Below, in pieces: positions 1 to 8,253 of a stretch of DNA of 64,000 bases. The DNA comes from Nonomuraea candida (GTDB taxonomy: Bacteria; Actinomycetota; Actinomycetes; Streptosporangiales; Streptosporangiaceae). The notes under the pieces were generated by a model, which had not been told where the DNA came from, did not search any database, and saw only the letters and a program-made list of their open reading frames with translations. Both the position numbers and the translations under genes were made by a program. Each line of letters starts with the position of its first letter. The stretch's first letter is position 1. The stretch is from positions 186,001-250,000 of the forward strand of contig NZ_JOAG01000003.1 in NCBI RefSeq assembly GCF_000725485.1, read 5' to 3'.

Positions 1-870
1 GTACTCGTACAGGACCGGCCCCCACCACTCCATGATCCGCTGTTTGACGGCGACGGGGCAGGCGGCGGCGGTGTGGATGACCTGGCGCAGGCTGGAGAGG
101 TCGTACGTGGCCCTGACGTCCTCCGGGAGCTGCAACATCCGGTGGAACATGGTCGGCACCATCATCGCGTTGGTCACCCGGTGCCGCTCGATGAGCTCCA
201 GGATGTGCACCGGGTCGAACCTGGGCGTGATCACCACGGTGTGCCCGAAGTGCAGCGCGAACTGGGCGTGCGCGCACGGCGCGGAGTGGTACATCGGCGA
301 GGTCACCAGGTGCACGCCGTCGCCCGGCTTCAGGTCCACCACCTGGTCGAAGAACCAGGCGTAGAGGGGCACGATCTCCTCGGGCGCGGCGCCGGGCAGC
401 TTGCGCTGCACGCCCTTGGGGAAGCCGGTGGTGCCCGAGGTGTACCACATGACGGTCCCGGCGGTGCGGCCGGCGGGCGCGTCCGCCGGCTGTCCCGCCG
501 CCAGCCCGTCCGTGCCGACCTCCCCGCCGGGCACGGCGTGGCCGGCGTCGGTGACGACCACCTTGGCGTCGCAGTCGTCGAGGATGTACGCCACCTCGGA
601 GGCGGTCAGATGCCAGTTGATCGGCACGTAGTAGAGGCCGATCTGCCCGGTCGCCATGACCATGACCAGGGCGTCGATGCCGTTGGGCAGCACGCCGGCC
701 ACGACGTCCCCGGTGGTGAGCCCGCGGGCGCGCAGGCCGTGGGAGACCTGGTTGACGCGGGCGAGCAGGTCGCCGTACGAGGTCCTGGCGCCGTCGGTGT
801 CGATCACCGCGAGGCGGCCGGGGTCGGCGGCGGCGATGGAGTAGAAGCCCGGTAGCCCACTGATGTCCAT
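1..870 (-). CDS. Acyl-CoA synthetase (AMP-binding), C-terminus outside window
   Basis: ATP-dependent ligase that adenylates a carboxylic acid and transfers it to CoA. I read 290 N-terminal residues beginning MDISGLPGFYSIAAADPG. The adenylate-forming P-loop YTSGTTGFPKGV lies near residue 140, and the window edge cuts inside the A5-type motif (GPVLYEY). The segment YYVPINWHLT resembles FadD4-like fatty or steroid acid ligases, so the substrate is unknown. Its ATG overlaps the stop of the upstream acyl-CoA dehydrogenase (ATGA), which suggests translational coupling. It would be the last of three genes that activate and then dehydrogenate an acyl chain. Truncated only by the window. Confidence 0.9.
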   Translation of the reverse strand, partial: MDISGLPGFYSIAAADPGRLAVIDTDGARTSYGDLLARVNQVSHGLRARGLTTGDVVAGVLPNGIDALVMVMATGQIGLYYVPINWHLTASEVAYILDDCDAKVVVTDAGHAVPGGEVGTDGLAAGQPADAPAGRTAGTVMWYTSGTTGFPKGVQRKLPGAAPEEIVPLYAWFFDQVVDLKPGDGVHLVTSPMYHSAPCAHAQFALHFGHTVVITPRFDPVHILELIERHRVTNAMMVPTMFHRMLQLPEDVRATYDLSSLRQVIHTAAACPVAVKQRIMEWWGPVLYEY

Positions 871-1892
871 CACAGCTCCAGCAGTTGCGCGAGACGGGCG
901 CGGTGGATCCGCGGGGGGCCCAGCAGCACTTCGTTCGCCTTGGCCCGCTTGTAGAACAGATGCGCGTCGTGCTCCCAGGTGTAACCGATGCCCCCGTGCA
1001 GCAGCAAGTGGTCGCGGGCCACCTCGAAGCAGGCGCGGCCGACGTACGCCTGGGCGAGGGCGGCGGCCTCGGGCAGGTCGGCGGGGGACTCGTCGGTGGC
1101 CCAGGCGGCGTATCGGACGATGGACTCGGCCTGTTCGAGCTTGCAGTGCATGTCGGCGAGCTTGTGCTTGACGCCCTGGTAGGAGCCGATGTAGCGGCCG
1201 AAGGCCACGCGGACCTTGGCGTAGGCCACGATGGCGTCCAGGGCGGCCCGCATCACGCCGAGCTGCTCGGCGGCCAGGGCCACGCGGAGCCGGTCGAGGA
1301 TCCCGCTCTCCGGCGCCGGGCCGAGCACCCGGGCGGGCGCGGCGTCGAGCGTCACCAGGGCCTGGCCGCGCGTGAGATCGAGCGTCTCCAGCGGGGTCCT
1401 GGTCACGCCCGGCCCGGCCAGCTCGACGGCGGTCATGACCAGGCCGTCCGCGCCGTGCGCCGGCACGACCAGCACGTCGGCCTCCATGCCGGACAGCGTG
1501 CGGGGCAGGACGCCGCTGACGGCCGCGCCGTCGTGGGTCAGCTCGGCGCCGTCGATGGTGGCCGCGATCCGGCCCTCGGCGATGCCGCTGAGCAGCTCCT
1601 TGTCGGGCACCTGGGTCAGCGCGAGCGCGGTGAAGGCGGTGGCGAGGAACGGCCCCGGCAGGAGCGCGGCGCCGGTCTCCTCCAGGACCACCGCCAGCTC
1701 GGCCATGCCGGCGCCCGAGCCGCCGTACTCCTCGGGGACGACCAGCCCCGGCAGGCCCAGCTCGCCGTTGAGGCGCGTGTAGACCTGCGGGTCGTAGCCC
1801 TGGCGGGCCTTGGACAGCGGCGAGGCGGTGCTCAGGTATCCCCGGACGGCCGCGCGCAGCTCCTGCTGTTCCTGGCTGAGTACGAGCTTCAC
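870..1892 (-). CDS. Acyl-CoA dehydrogenase, short subunit
   Basis: FAD-dependent alpha,beta-dehydrogenation of an acyl-CoA. At 340 aa it is shorter than a usual acyl-CoA dehydrogenase and ends with the family motif HGGIGYTWEHDAHLFYKRAK. The start MKLVLSQEQQELRAA overlaps the stop of the 388-aa dehydrogenase upstream by ATGA, and its own stop overlaps the start of the acyl-CoA synthetase. Pairing a ~340-aa with a ~390-aa dehydrogenase is the arrangement of heterotetrameric steroid side-chain dehydrogenases of mycobacteria (FadE28/FadE29, FadE26/FadE27). By analogy this may be one half of an alpha2beta2 enzyme in which only one FAD site per pair is complete. The assignment to sterols is inference. 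Confidence 0.88.
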   Translation of the reverse strand: MKLVLSQEQQELRAAVRGYLSTASPLSKARQGYDPQVYTRLNGELGLPGLVVPEEYGGSGAGMAELAVVLEETGAALLPGPFLATAFTALALTQVPDKELLSGIAEGRIAATIDGAELTHDGAAVSGVLPRTLSGMEADVLVVPAHGADGLVMTAVELAGPGVTRTPLETLDLTRGQALVTLDAAPARVLGPAPESGILDRLRVALAAEQLGVMRAALDAIVAYAKVRVAFGRYIGSYQGVKHKLADMHCKLEQAESIVRYAAWATDESPADLPEAAALAQAYVGRACFEVARDHLLLHGGIGYTWEHDAHLFYKRAKANEVLLGPPRIHRARLAQLLEL

Positions 1893-3055
1893 GCCTGTGT
1901 CCCCACCTTCAGATCCTTGAACGGCACGGTCTTGTCCACGCGCGGCTCCGGCGGCAGGCCGAGCACGCGGTCGCCGACGATGTTGCGCATGATCTCGTTG
2001 GTGCCGCCGCCCAGCGCCATGCCGGGGGCCAGCGAGATCGCGCGGGCGAGGGGATGGTCGGCCAGCGCGGCCTCGGGGCCGACGAGCCGCGTGCCGAGGT
2101 CGGCCTGGTACATCGCCAGCTCGGCCAGCAGCAGCTTGGCGGCGCTGCCGCGGGCGCCGGGGAAGATGCCGGCCTTGGTCTCCTGGGCCAGCCGCTGGTT
2201 GAACAGCGCCAGCGCGCGGCTGCGGATGTGCAGCTCGACCAGCTCGTCGCGGACCAGCGGGTCACTGGTGTCGACGACCTCGCGCAGCGCCTCCAGCGAG
2301 GCGGGGTTGTCCTTCTGCCCGCCCATGCCGACGCCCGCCGAGATCGACAGCCGCTCGTGCAGCAGCGTCGTGACGGCCACGCTCCAGCCGTCGTTGACCT
2401 CGCCCACGCGGTGCTCGTCGGGGATGGGGACGTTGTCGAAGAAGATCTCGTTGAAGTTGGCCCGGCCGGACATGTCCTTCAGCGGCCTGACCGTCACCCC
2501 CGGGTGGTGCATGTCGATGACGAACATGGTCAGGCCCTTGTGCTTGGGCACGTCCACGTCGGTCCTGGCCAGCAGCAGGCCCCAGTCGGCGTGGTGGGCG
2601 ACCGAGGTCCACACCTTCTGGCCGTTGACGATCCACTGGTCGCCGTCGCGTACGGCCCTGGTCTGCAGGCTGGCGACGTCGCTGCCGGCGCCGGGTTCGG
2701 AGAAGAGCTGGCACCAGATCTCCTCGCCGCGCAGCAGCGGGCGGATGAACCGGGCGCGCTGGGCGTCGGTGCCGCGGTCGACGATGGTGGGCCCGGTCAT
2801 GCCCAGGCCGATCATGAAGACGTTCGTGGGGAGGGTGTAGTGGCGGGCCTCCTCGGCGAACACGCGCTCTTCGGCCTGGGTCAGCCCCTGGCCGCCCCAC
2901 TGTTCCGGCCAGGTGATGCCGGAGTAGCCGGCGTCGTACAGCTTGGCCATGAATTCCTTGACGCGGGTGAGGCCGTCGGCCTCGGGGTGGTCGTCGGATG
3001 GAGCGTTCTCCTGCAGCCAGGCTCGGGCCGCACGCCGATACTCAGCAAGGTTCAC
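1889..3055 (-). CDS. Acyl-CoA dehydrogenase, long subunit
   Basis: 388-aa flavoprotein of the acyl-CoA dehydrogenase family and likely partner of the 340-aa subunit encoded next. Visible family segments are ITWPEQWGGQGLT near residue 48, the middle-domain region CQLFSEPGAGSDVASLQT, and the C-terminal region ALGGGTNEIMRNIVGDRVLG. The start is a GTG at 3055 with GAGGAG a few bases upstream. It is the first gene of a three-gene minus-strand unit joined by two 4-base overlaps, so the subunits are probably made in fixed ratio. The divergent TetR gene at 3353 is the obvious candidate regulator. Substrate unknown; a branched or steroid side chain fits the pairing. Confidence 0.88.
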   Translation of the reverse strand: MNLAEYRRAARAWLQENAPSDDHPEADGLTRVKEFMAKLYDAGYSGITWPEQWGGQGLTQAEERVFAEEARHYTLPTNVFMIGLGMTGPTIVDRGTDAQRARFIRPLLRGEEIWCQLFSEPGAGSDVASLQTRAVRDGDQWIVNGQKVWTSVAHHADWGLLLARTDVDVPKHKGLTMFVIDMHHPGVTVRPLKDMSGRANFNEIFFDNVPIPDEHRVGEVNDGWSVAVTTLLHERLSISAGVGMGGQKDNPASLEALREVVDTSDPLVRDELVELHIRSRALALFNQRLAQETKAGIFPGARGSAAKLLLAELAMYQADLGTRLVGPEAALADHPLARAISLAPGMALGGGTNEIMRNIVGDRVLGLPPEPRVDKTVPFKDLKVGTQA

Positions 3056-3352
3056 ATCGACTCCTCGGCATCAGTGCTCACTTACTTTAGTCACGATGGG
3101 GCGACTGGTACAGAGCAATGCTCTGGAGGTCCCGGCGACAGGTTCGGAGGTTCTGCCCGTTTCGTCCTTTGAAGGGCAGCCATTGGGGGTATGAGGGCCC
3201 CGACCGAAAGGCATTCCGGTGATCTGGTTACCATGATCAACGTGACTGTCGGTGAACGCGGAAACCCGGCCGTACGGGGATTCCCCGGACCAGCGCAGTC
3301 CACGCCCGGTTTGTCCTATTAGCCTCATGAACAGAAGTTAGAGTTACTCGCT
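3056..3352. other. Divergent intergenic region, no gene
   Basis: About 297 bases between the minus-strand acyl-CoA dehydrogenase operon and the plus-strand TetR gene. It is less GC-rich near both ends, as expected for promoters facing apart. I found no convincing long palindrome and no open frame with coding character. A TetR operator is expected here but I cannot point to it. Confidence 0.4.
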
Positions 3353-3952
3353 GTGACAACAGGTTTCAGCCGATTACGGCGCGAGGATTTGCTGAAGACG
3401 GCCTGCGAGGTGATCGCGGAGCAGGGATTCGGGCATACCAGGACCCTGGACATCGCCAGGGCCGCCGGAGTCAGCCAGGCGTTGCTCTTCTACCACTTCG
3501 AGACCAAGGAGCGACTGCTCGCGCAGGCCTTCGGCTATGCGGCCCGCCTGCACCTCAACGCGCTGGCCGACGTCGAACGCTCAGAGGGCACCCCCACCGA
3601 GCGCCTCCGCTCCCTGCTGCGGCTCTGCTCCCCCGCGATCCCCACCGAGGGGTGGCGGCTGTGGATCGACGCCTGGTCCGAGGCGATGCGCAGCGCCGAG
3701 CTGGAGGAGACCTCGCGCCGGATCGACGCCAGGGGCCGCACGCTCATGCGCGGCATCATCGAGTCGGGCGTGGCCTGCGGCGAGTTCACCTGCGAGGACC
3801 CCGACGCGACCACGTGGCGGCTGTTCGCGCTCATCGACGGGCTGGCGGTGCAGACGCACACGCATCCCAAGGTGTTGTCACGGCGGCGGGTCAACGTACT
3901 GATCCGCACGGCGGCGGCCAAGGAACTGGGGGTGCCGGCGGAAAAGCTGTGA
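3353..3952 (+). CDS. TetR/AcrR family transcriptional regulator
   Basis: 199-aa regulator. The N-terminal helix-turn-helix is clear: RREDLLKTACEVIAEQGFG, then TRTLDIARAAGVSQALLFYH and FETKERLLAQAF, which is the canonical TetR DNA-binding arrangement at residues 8-60. The rest is a helical ligand-binding domain. The start is a GTG at 3353; a weak upstream SD leaves some doubt. It is divergent from the dehydrogenase/ligase operon and 66 bases upstream of the diiron gene at 4019 on its own strand, so it could control either side. An acyl-CoA or the free acid is a plausible effector, by analogy with FadR/KstR-type TetR proteins (inference). Confidence 0.88.
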   Translation: MTTGFSRLRREDLLKTACEVIAEQGFGHTRTLDIARAAGVSQALLFYHFETKERLLAQAFGYAARLHLNALADVERSEGTPTERLRSLLRLCSPAIPTEGWRLWIDAWSEAMRSAELEETSRRIDARGRTLMRGIIESGVACGEFTCEDPDATTWRLFALIDGLAVQTHTHPKVLSRRRVNVLIRTAAAKELGVPAEKL

Positions 3953-4018
3953 TACTCACCCTTCCCAGCCTTATTGGACTTTACGTACAATTGCTGGGCG
4001 AGGAGAGGAGTGCACGCG

Positions 4019-5020
4019 ATGACATCCGCACCGAGGACATCCGCACCGGGCTCCATCGCCGCCAGGGAACGCGACGAGCAGGTCGCCGGCCGCAGCGCGT
4101 ACCAGGCGGTCATCGAACGCCTCTCGAAGGCGTCGGTGGACAAGCACTGGGAGCCGTACCGCGACATTCCCTGGGACGACCCGGAGTTCCTCGTCGACCC
4201 GGCCGATCCGCGCTGGGAGCTGCCCGAGGTGGACCGGCTGGGCGGGCACCCCTGGTACCGCAGCCGCTCCCCCGAGGTCCGCGCGCGGATCGGGCTGTGG
4301 CGCGTGGCCACGGCCATGAAGATCGGCCTGCAGTTCGAGAACCTGCTCAAGCGCGGGCTGCTCAACTACGCCTACCGGCTGCCTAACGGGTCCCCCGAGT
4401 TCCGGTACGTCTACCACGAGACCATTGAAGAGGGACATCACGGGATGATGTTCCAGGAGTTCGTGAACCGTACCGGGATGCCGATCCGCGGCATGCCGCG
4501 GCCGCTGTCGCTGATCGCCCAGGTGGCGCCCTGGATCCCGCTCATCTCGACCGAGCTGTTCTTCGTGTTCGTGCTGGGCGGCGAGGACCCGATCGACCAC
4601 GTCCAGCGCAGGGTGCTCAAGGACGGCAGGGCGCACCATCCGCTGGAAGAGACGATCATGCGCATCCACATCGCCGAGGAGGCCAGGCACATCTCCTTCG
4701 CCCGGCACTACCTGCGCAACCGGGTGCCGCGCATGCCCGCCCACCGCAGGCTGCTGCTGGGCATCGCCGCGCCGCTCGTCCTCGGCGTGATGGCGCGCAT
4801 CATGCTCGCGCCGCCCGGGGCGATGATCCGGCGCTTCAGGATCCCCGCGAACGTGGTCGCCGACGTCTACCTGCGCAATCCCGGCGCCAAGCAGGAGGTC
4901 CGCGACTCGGTCGGCAAGACGCGGGAGCTGTGCGCCGAGCTCGGGCTGGTCAACGCGCTGACGCGGCGGATCTGGCAGGTGATGGGCATCTGGGACGCCC
5001 CCGCGCCGAAGCCCCGCTGA
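4019..5020 (+). CDS. AurF-like diiron oxygenase family protein
   Basis: 333-aa protein of the ferritin-like group that includes p-aminobenzoate N-oxygenase AurF. The metal-ligand pattern is visible in order: QFENLLKRG, then YHETIEEGHHGMMFQEF, then RIHIAEEARHISFARHYL, giving the repeated Glu and Glu-x-x-His ligands of a carboxylate-bridged di-iron site. The ATG at 4019 is preceded by GAGGAGAGGAG; an earlier in-frame start at 3974 lacks a site. Members hydroxylate or oxidise amines and aromatics, often in secondary metabolism, but many are uncharacterised. It follows the TetR gene on the same strand. Substrate unknown. Confidence 0.75.
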   Translation: MTSAPRTSAPGSIAARERDEQVAGRSAYQAVIERLSKASVDKHWEPYRDIPWDDPEFLVDPADPRWELPEVDRLGGHPWYRSRSPEVRARIGLWRVATAMKIGLQFENLLKRGLLNYAYRLPNGSPEFRYVYHETIEEGHHGMMFQEFVNRTGMPIRGMPRPLSLIAQVAPWIPLISTELFFVFVLGGEDPIDHVQRRVLKDGRAHHPLEETIMRIHIAEEARHISFARHYLRNRVPRMPAHRRLLLGIAAPLVLGVMARIMLAPPGAMIRRFRIPANVVADVYLRNPGAKQEVRDSVGKTRELCAELGLVNALTRRIWQVMGIWDAPAPKPR

Positions 5021-5111
5021 CCGGTCTCGCCCCCTGATCAGCACCCGCCCGCCGGCCGGTTTCGCCTGCTCCTCGGGGTGCGCCCGCCGAACTCGTCCGC
5101 CGTGGATGGGA

Positions 5112-5140
5112 CCATATACAGGTCAGCGACGTGTATATGG
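5112..5140. promoter_or_regulatory. Perfect 9-bp inverted repeat, candidate operator for the CopC-CopD operon
   Basis: CCATATACA (5112-5120) is matched by TGTATATGG (5132-5140) across an 11-base spacer, 13 bases before the GTG of the CopC gene. The arms are strikingly AT-rich for this genome and the half-site centres lie 20 bases (two helical turns) apart, as expected for a dimeric repressor. The TATACA/TGTATA core recalls BlaI/CopY-type operators (known family feature), but no such regulator is in the window. A hairpin in the leader RNA is the alternative. Confidence 0.5.
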
Positions 5141-5153
5141 AAGGTTCTGATCT

Positions 5154-5861
5154 GTGAGGCGGCTACTCACGGTCCTGCTGCTCGCCCTCGCCGCGGTGGG
5201 GGTGCTGCACTCCCCCGCGCAGGCGCACAACGTGCTCATCGGCAGCGACCCCCAGGACGGGGCCACGCTCACGGCCTCGCCCGCCCAGGTGACGCTGGTG
5301 TTCGACCAGGCCGTGCGCCAGGGATACGCGCAGGTCGGCGTGACCGGGGCGGACGGGTCGGCGTGGGCCGACGGGAGCGCCGTGGTCGCGGCCGAGCGGG
5401 TGTCGGTGAAGGTGAAGCCGCTGCCGGCCGGCGGGTCGTACACCGTGGGCTACCGCATCCTGTCCGCCGACGGGCACCCGGTCACCGGGAAGATCAGCTT
5501 CAGCCTGGCCGCGTCCGCCTCCGGGGTCGCGGCGGCGGACGCCGCCCAGGGCGCGGGCGCGGAGGCGGCCGAGGCGGCGGCGAACGGCGGGGCCGGGATG
5601 GCCGTGGTGTGGATCGTGGCGGCGCTGCTGGTGCTGGGCGCCGGCACGGCCGTGGCCCTGCGCCGCGCCGCCCCCGCCAGGACGGCCGGGGCCGCGGGGA
5701 CCGGGGCCGCGGGGACCGGGGCCGCCGGGACCGGGGCCGCCGGGACCGCCGGGACCGGGGCCGCCGGGACCGGGGCCGCCGGGGGCACTGTCCCCGAGGC
5801 GGTTTCCGGGGGTGCTTCCGGGAGCGCTTCGGAGGCCGCGGGTGAGGGGAGCCGCTCGTGA
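5154..5861 (+). CDS. CopC-domain copper-binding protein with C-terminal membrane helix
   Basis: 235-aa exported protein. The signal peptide (MRRLLTVLLLALAAVGVL to about residue 24) ends in AQA-H, which would make His the mature N-terminal residue and thus the usual Cu(II) ligand of CopC. The conserved segment YRILSADGHPVTGKISF supplies the second His. A beta-sandwich is followed by a transmembrane helix near residues 144-165 and a cytoplasmic Ala-Gly-Thr repeat tail. The stop overlaps the GTG of the CopD gene (GTGA). CopC and CopD together are thought to bind and import copper across the membrane. The GTG start sits just after a strong inverted repeat, suggesting repression. Confidence 0.87.
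   Translation: MRRLLTVLLLALAAVGVLHSPAQAHNVLIGSDPQDGATLTASPAQVTLVFDQAVRQGYAQVGVTGADGSAWADGSAVVAAERVSVKVKPLPAGGSYTVGYRILSADGHPVTGKISFSLAASASGVAAADAAQGAGAEAAEAAANGGAGMAVVWIVAALLVLGAGTAVALRRAAPARTAGAAGTGAAGTGAAGTGAAGTAGTGAAGTGAAGGTVPEAVSGGASGSASEAAGEGSRS
5688..5783 (+). repeat. 15-bp tandem repeat in CopC tail
   Basis: About six units of GGGGCCGCNGGGACC, one of them shortened to 9 bases, in frame with the gene so that the protein gains an AAGTG repeat after the membrane helix. All length changes are multiples of three. Seen directly. Confidence 0.85.
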
Positions 5862-6889
5862 CCGCGCTCGCGCCCGCGCTGCCGCGGCAGCGCGTCGGCG
5901 GGCGGGTCGTGGCCGGGGCGTTCGGCGTCTGCGCCGTCGTCGCAGCCGTGGCGGCCAGCTCCTTCACCGCCCAGGAGTCCGTGCCGGGCATCCCCATGCC
6001 GGGGCCGGTCGTCTCGATCGGCCTGCCCGTCGTGCGGGTGCTGCTCGACGTGGCCGCCGTCGCCGTGGTGGGGCTCAGCCTGCTGCCCAAGCTGCTCGGG
6101 TTCAACCGGCCGGAGCGCACGGAGCCCGTGCTGCTCAGGGTGCGCCCGCTGGCCGTGATGGCCGCCTGGGCCTGGGCGATCTGCGCGCTGCTGACGATCG
6201 TCTTCCAGACCGCCGAGCTCAACCCGGGCCGGGTGCCGACGTTCGGGCTGATCGCCGACTATGTCGGGAGCGTCGGCACCGGCCAGGGGCTGCTGTTCAG
6301 CGCGGCGTGCGCGCTGGCGGCGGCCGGCATCGGGCTGATGGCGGTGCGGTTCGGGGAGAAGGTGCCGGCGGAGCTGCGGATCATCGTGGCGCTGTTCGGG
6401 CTGCTGCCGATCCCGGTGACCGGTCACGCGGTCAACTCGGTCTGGCACGACCCCATCATGATCTCGATGGAGATCCACGTCATGGGCGCGGCGGCGTGGA
6501 CCGGCGGGCTGGTGGCCACGGCCGCGTTCCTGGCGCCGCACCGCGACCTGCTGGCCGTGGTGCTGCCGAAGTTCTCCAGGATGGCCTCGGTGTGCCTGCT
6601 CCTGGTGGCACTGTCCGGGCTGGTCACCGGGCTGGGCACGATGGCGCTGACGCCCGGCGTGACGCTGCCGGACGCGATCCTGACCAGCCACTACGGGCTG
6701 CTGGTCGTGGTCAAGACGGCGCTGGTCGCGCTGATCGTGCCGCTGGCGGCGCACATCCGGTTCCGGCTGCTGCCCGCCGTGCGCCGGGGGCGGGCCACCG
6801 CCATGGCCGGCTGGGCGGTGGCCGAGGTGAGCGTGATGGGGCTGGCGTACGGCGTGGCGGTGGCGATCACCCGCGCCTCGATCGCCTGA
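5858..6889 (+). CDS. CopD-domain copper resistance/uptake membrane protein
   Basis: 343-aa polytopic membrane protein with roughly eight hydrophobic segments. The CopD signature region is HAVNSVWHDPIMISMEIHVM followed by GAAAWTGGLV, with conserved His residues likely to handle copper within the membrane. The GTG start overlaps the CopC stop, so the two are translated as a unit; YcnJ-type proteins of Bacillus carry both domains in one chain, which supports joint action. Expected role: copper acquisition or homeostasis at the cytoplasmic membrane. A stable hairpin follows the stop. Confidence 0.87.
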   Translation: MTALAPALPRQRVGGRVVAGAFGVCAVVAAVAASSFTAQESVPGIPMPGPVVSIGLPVVRVLLDVAAVAVVGLSLLPKLLGFNRPERTEPVLLRVRPLAVMAAWAWAICALLTIVFQTAELNPGRVPTFGLIADYVGSVGTGQGLLFSAACALAAAGIGLMAVRFGEKVPAELRIIVALFGLLPIPVTGHAVNSVWHDPIMISMEIHVMGAAAWTGGLVATAAFLAPHRDLLAVVLPKFSRMASVCLLLVALSGLVTGLGTMALTPGVTLPDAILTSHYGLLVVVKTALVALIVPLAAHIRFRLLPAVRRGRATAMAGWAVAEVSVMGLAYGVAVAITRASIA

Positions 6890-6900
6890 GCGTCCCCCGT

Positions 6901-6938
6901 CCCCGTCCGGCCGCGCCACCGGGTGCGGCCGGACGGGG
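6901..6938. terminator. 14-bp stem hairpin between convergent genes
   Basis: CCCCGTCCGGCCGC (6901-6914) pairs perfectly with 6925-6938 across a 10-base loop, between the CopD stop and the end of the minus-strand membrane gene. No T run follows, as is usual in high-GC actinomycetes. Likely bidirectional. Confidence 0.75.
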
Positions 6939-6984
6939 ACGATGCTGTGACGGCATGCTGTCACGGCGTCCCCGGGGGTGATCC

Positions 6985-8196
6985 TTATGGCGTGGCGGGG
7001 GCGATGACGGGGCGGGGTGGCGTGGTCTCGACCGGCCGGAGGTTGCGCCGGCCGGCCGCGTACTCGATGGCCAGCCAGGTGGCCAGCAGTCCGAGCCCGG
7101 CCCACAGCGCCGAGGGGGTGGCCGGCGGCGGCGCGCCGAGCAGCCCCTCCTGGCCCTTGATCGCGCCGTACACCGGGCCCATGACCGCGCTCTGCGCCAC
7201 CAGCGCGCCGTAGGCGCCGGCGGTCACGACGGCCGCCCCGAGCACCGCGCGCACGACCGGCAGGCGCAGCAGGAACGCCACGTCCACCAGCAGCCCGGCG
7301 ACCACCATGAAGAACGGCACCGCGGACGGCGGGAACCCGGTGAAGGTCAGCAGCGGCCACAACACCGTCCTGAACCCCACGTAACCGGCCGCGATCAGCG
7401 TGGCGGCGCCGAACCTGCCGATCATCACCCTGGCCGCGACCAGCACCGACAGCACGGCGATCACCGCGTAGACCGGATAGAGGAAGTCGGGCACGGGCAG
7501 CGTGAACCCGGCCATCATCGTCCGGTCGATCGGCCGGCCCATCTGGTCGGCCGCGAACTGCAGCAGGATCGGCTCGGCGTAGGTGGCCCCGTTGTCCCAG
7601 GCGCCGAGCGACAGGATGCCGTATTCCTGGTGCTGCTCGGGGAAGTGCACGTTCTCCAGGAAGAACGCGAACAGCGCGCCCAGCACCACCACGCGCTCCC
7701 TGCCTTGGGGCGCCCCCATGAACCAGCCGCGGATGACCCCGGCGATCATGAAGAACGTTCCGACGTAGAGCATGATGTGCGACGGGCTCCACGAGGTGAT
7801 GTCGAGCCCGTTGACGCGGTGGTTGATCAGGTCGAGCGGCACGGCGACCAGGAAGATGCCGGTGCCCCACTGGATGAGCCTGAGCGCGGCCTTGTCCACG
7901 CCGTAGCCGGTGTAACCGTGGATCACGGTCAGGGCGACGGCGATGACCGTGCCGACGGAGTTGAGCAGGTGGGGCGGGGCCAGGTCGTCGCGCAGCCACT
8001 TGAAGTGCCACGAGACGTCCCAGGCCGAGCCGAGCACCTTGAGCGTGAACGCCGCCAGCCAGCCGAAGTAGAGCACCCTGAACAGGTCGTGCGGGGTCTC
8101 GCGGCCCGCCTCGCCGCGGGTCCAGTAGGGCAGGGCCCAGGCGGCGGCCCTCTTGAACGATGCTGGAGACTTCACGGCAGAGAATCTTACGGTCAT
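6985..8196 (-). CDS. Multipass membrane protein of unknown function
   Basis: 403 aa with about nine to ten hydrophobic segments. I do not recognise the family. Polar residues sit at what look like membrane borders: SWHFKWLRDD, then DITSWSPSHIMLYVG, then ENVHFPEQHQEYG. Such His, Asp and Glu clusters often bind metal or a redox cofactor, but that is inference. It is convergent with the CopC/CopD operon and separated from it by a terminator, so a shared copper role is possible but not shown. The start ATG at 8196 has GAGGGGCGG upstream; a GTG seven codons later lacks a site. Confidence 0.7.
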   Translation of the reverse strand: MTVRFSAVKSPASFKRAAAWALPYWTRGEAGRETPHDLFRVLYFGWLAAFTLKVLGSAWDVSWHFKWLRDDLAPPHLLNSVGTVIAVALTVIHGYTGYGVDKAALRLIQWGTGIFLVAVPLDLINHRVNGLDITSWSPSHIMLYVGTFFMIAGVIRGWFMGAPQGRERVVVLGALFAFFLENVHFPEQHQEYGILSLGAWDNGATYAEPILLQFAADQMGRPIDRTMMAGFTLPVPDFLYPVYAVIAVLSVLVAARVMIGRFGAATLIAAGYVGFRTVLWPLLTFTGFPPSAVPFFMVVAGLLVDVAFLLRLPVVRAVLGAAVVTAGAYGALVAQSAVMGPVYGAIKGQEGLLGAPPPATPSALWAGLGLLATWLAIEYAAGRRNLRPVETTPPRPVIAPATP

Positions 8197-8253
8197 CGGC
8201 CGCGCCGCCCCTCGACGACCCGGTACGGCCCGTGCGGCGTGATCCTCTCGCCG

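Noticed and set aside
885..2840. Long plus-strand frames (651 and 372 aa) over the acyl-CoA dehydrogenase genes
   Set aside because: Antisense shadows of the high-GC minus-strand genes; the proteins lack motifs and are Gly/Arg/His-rich.
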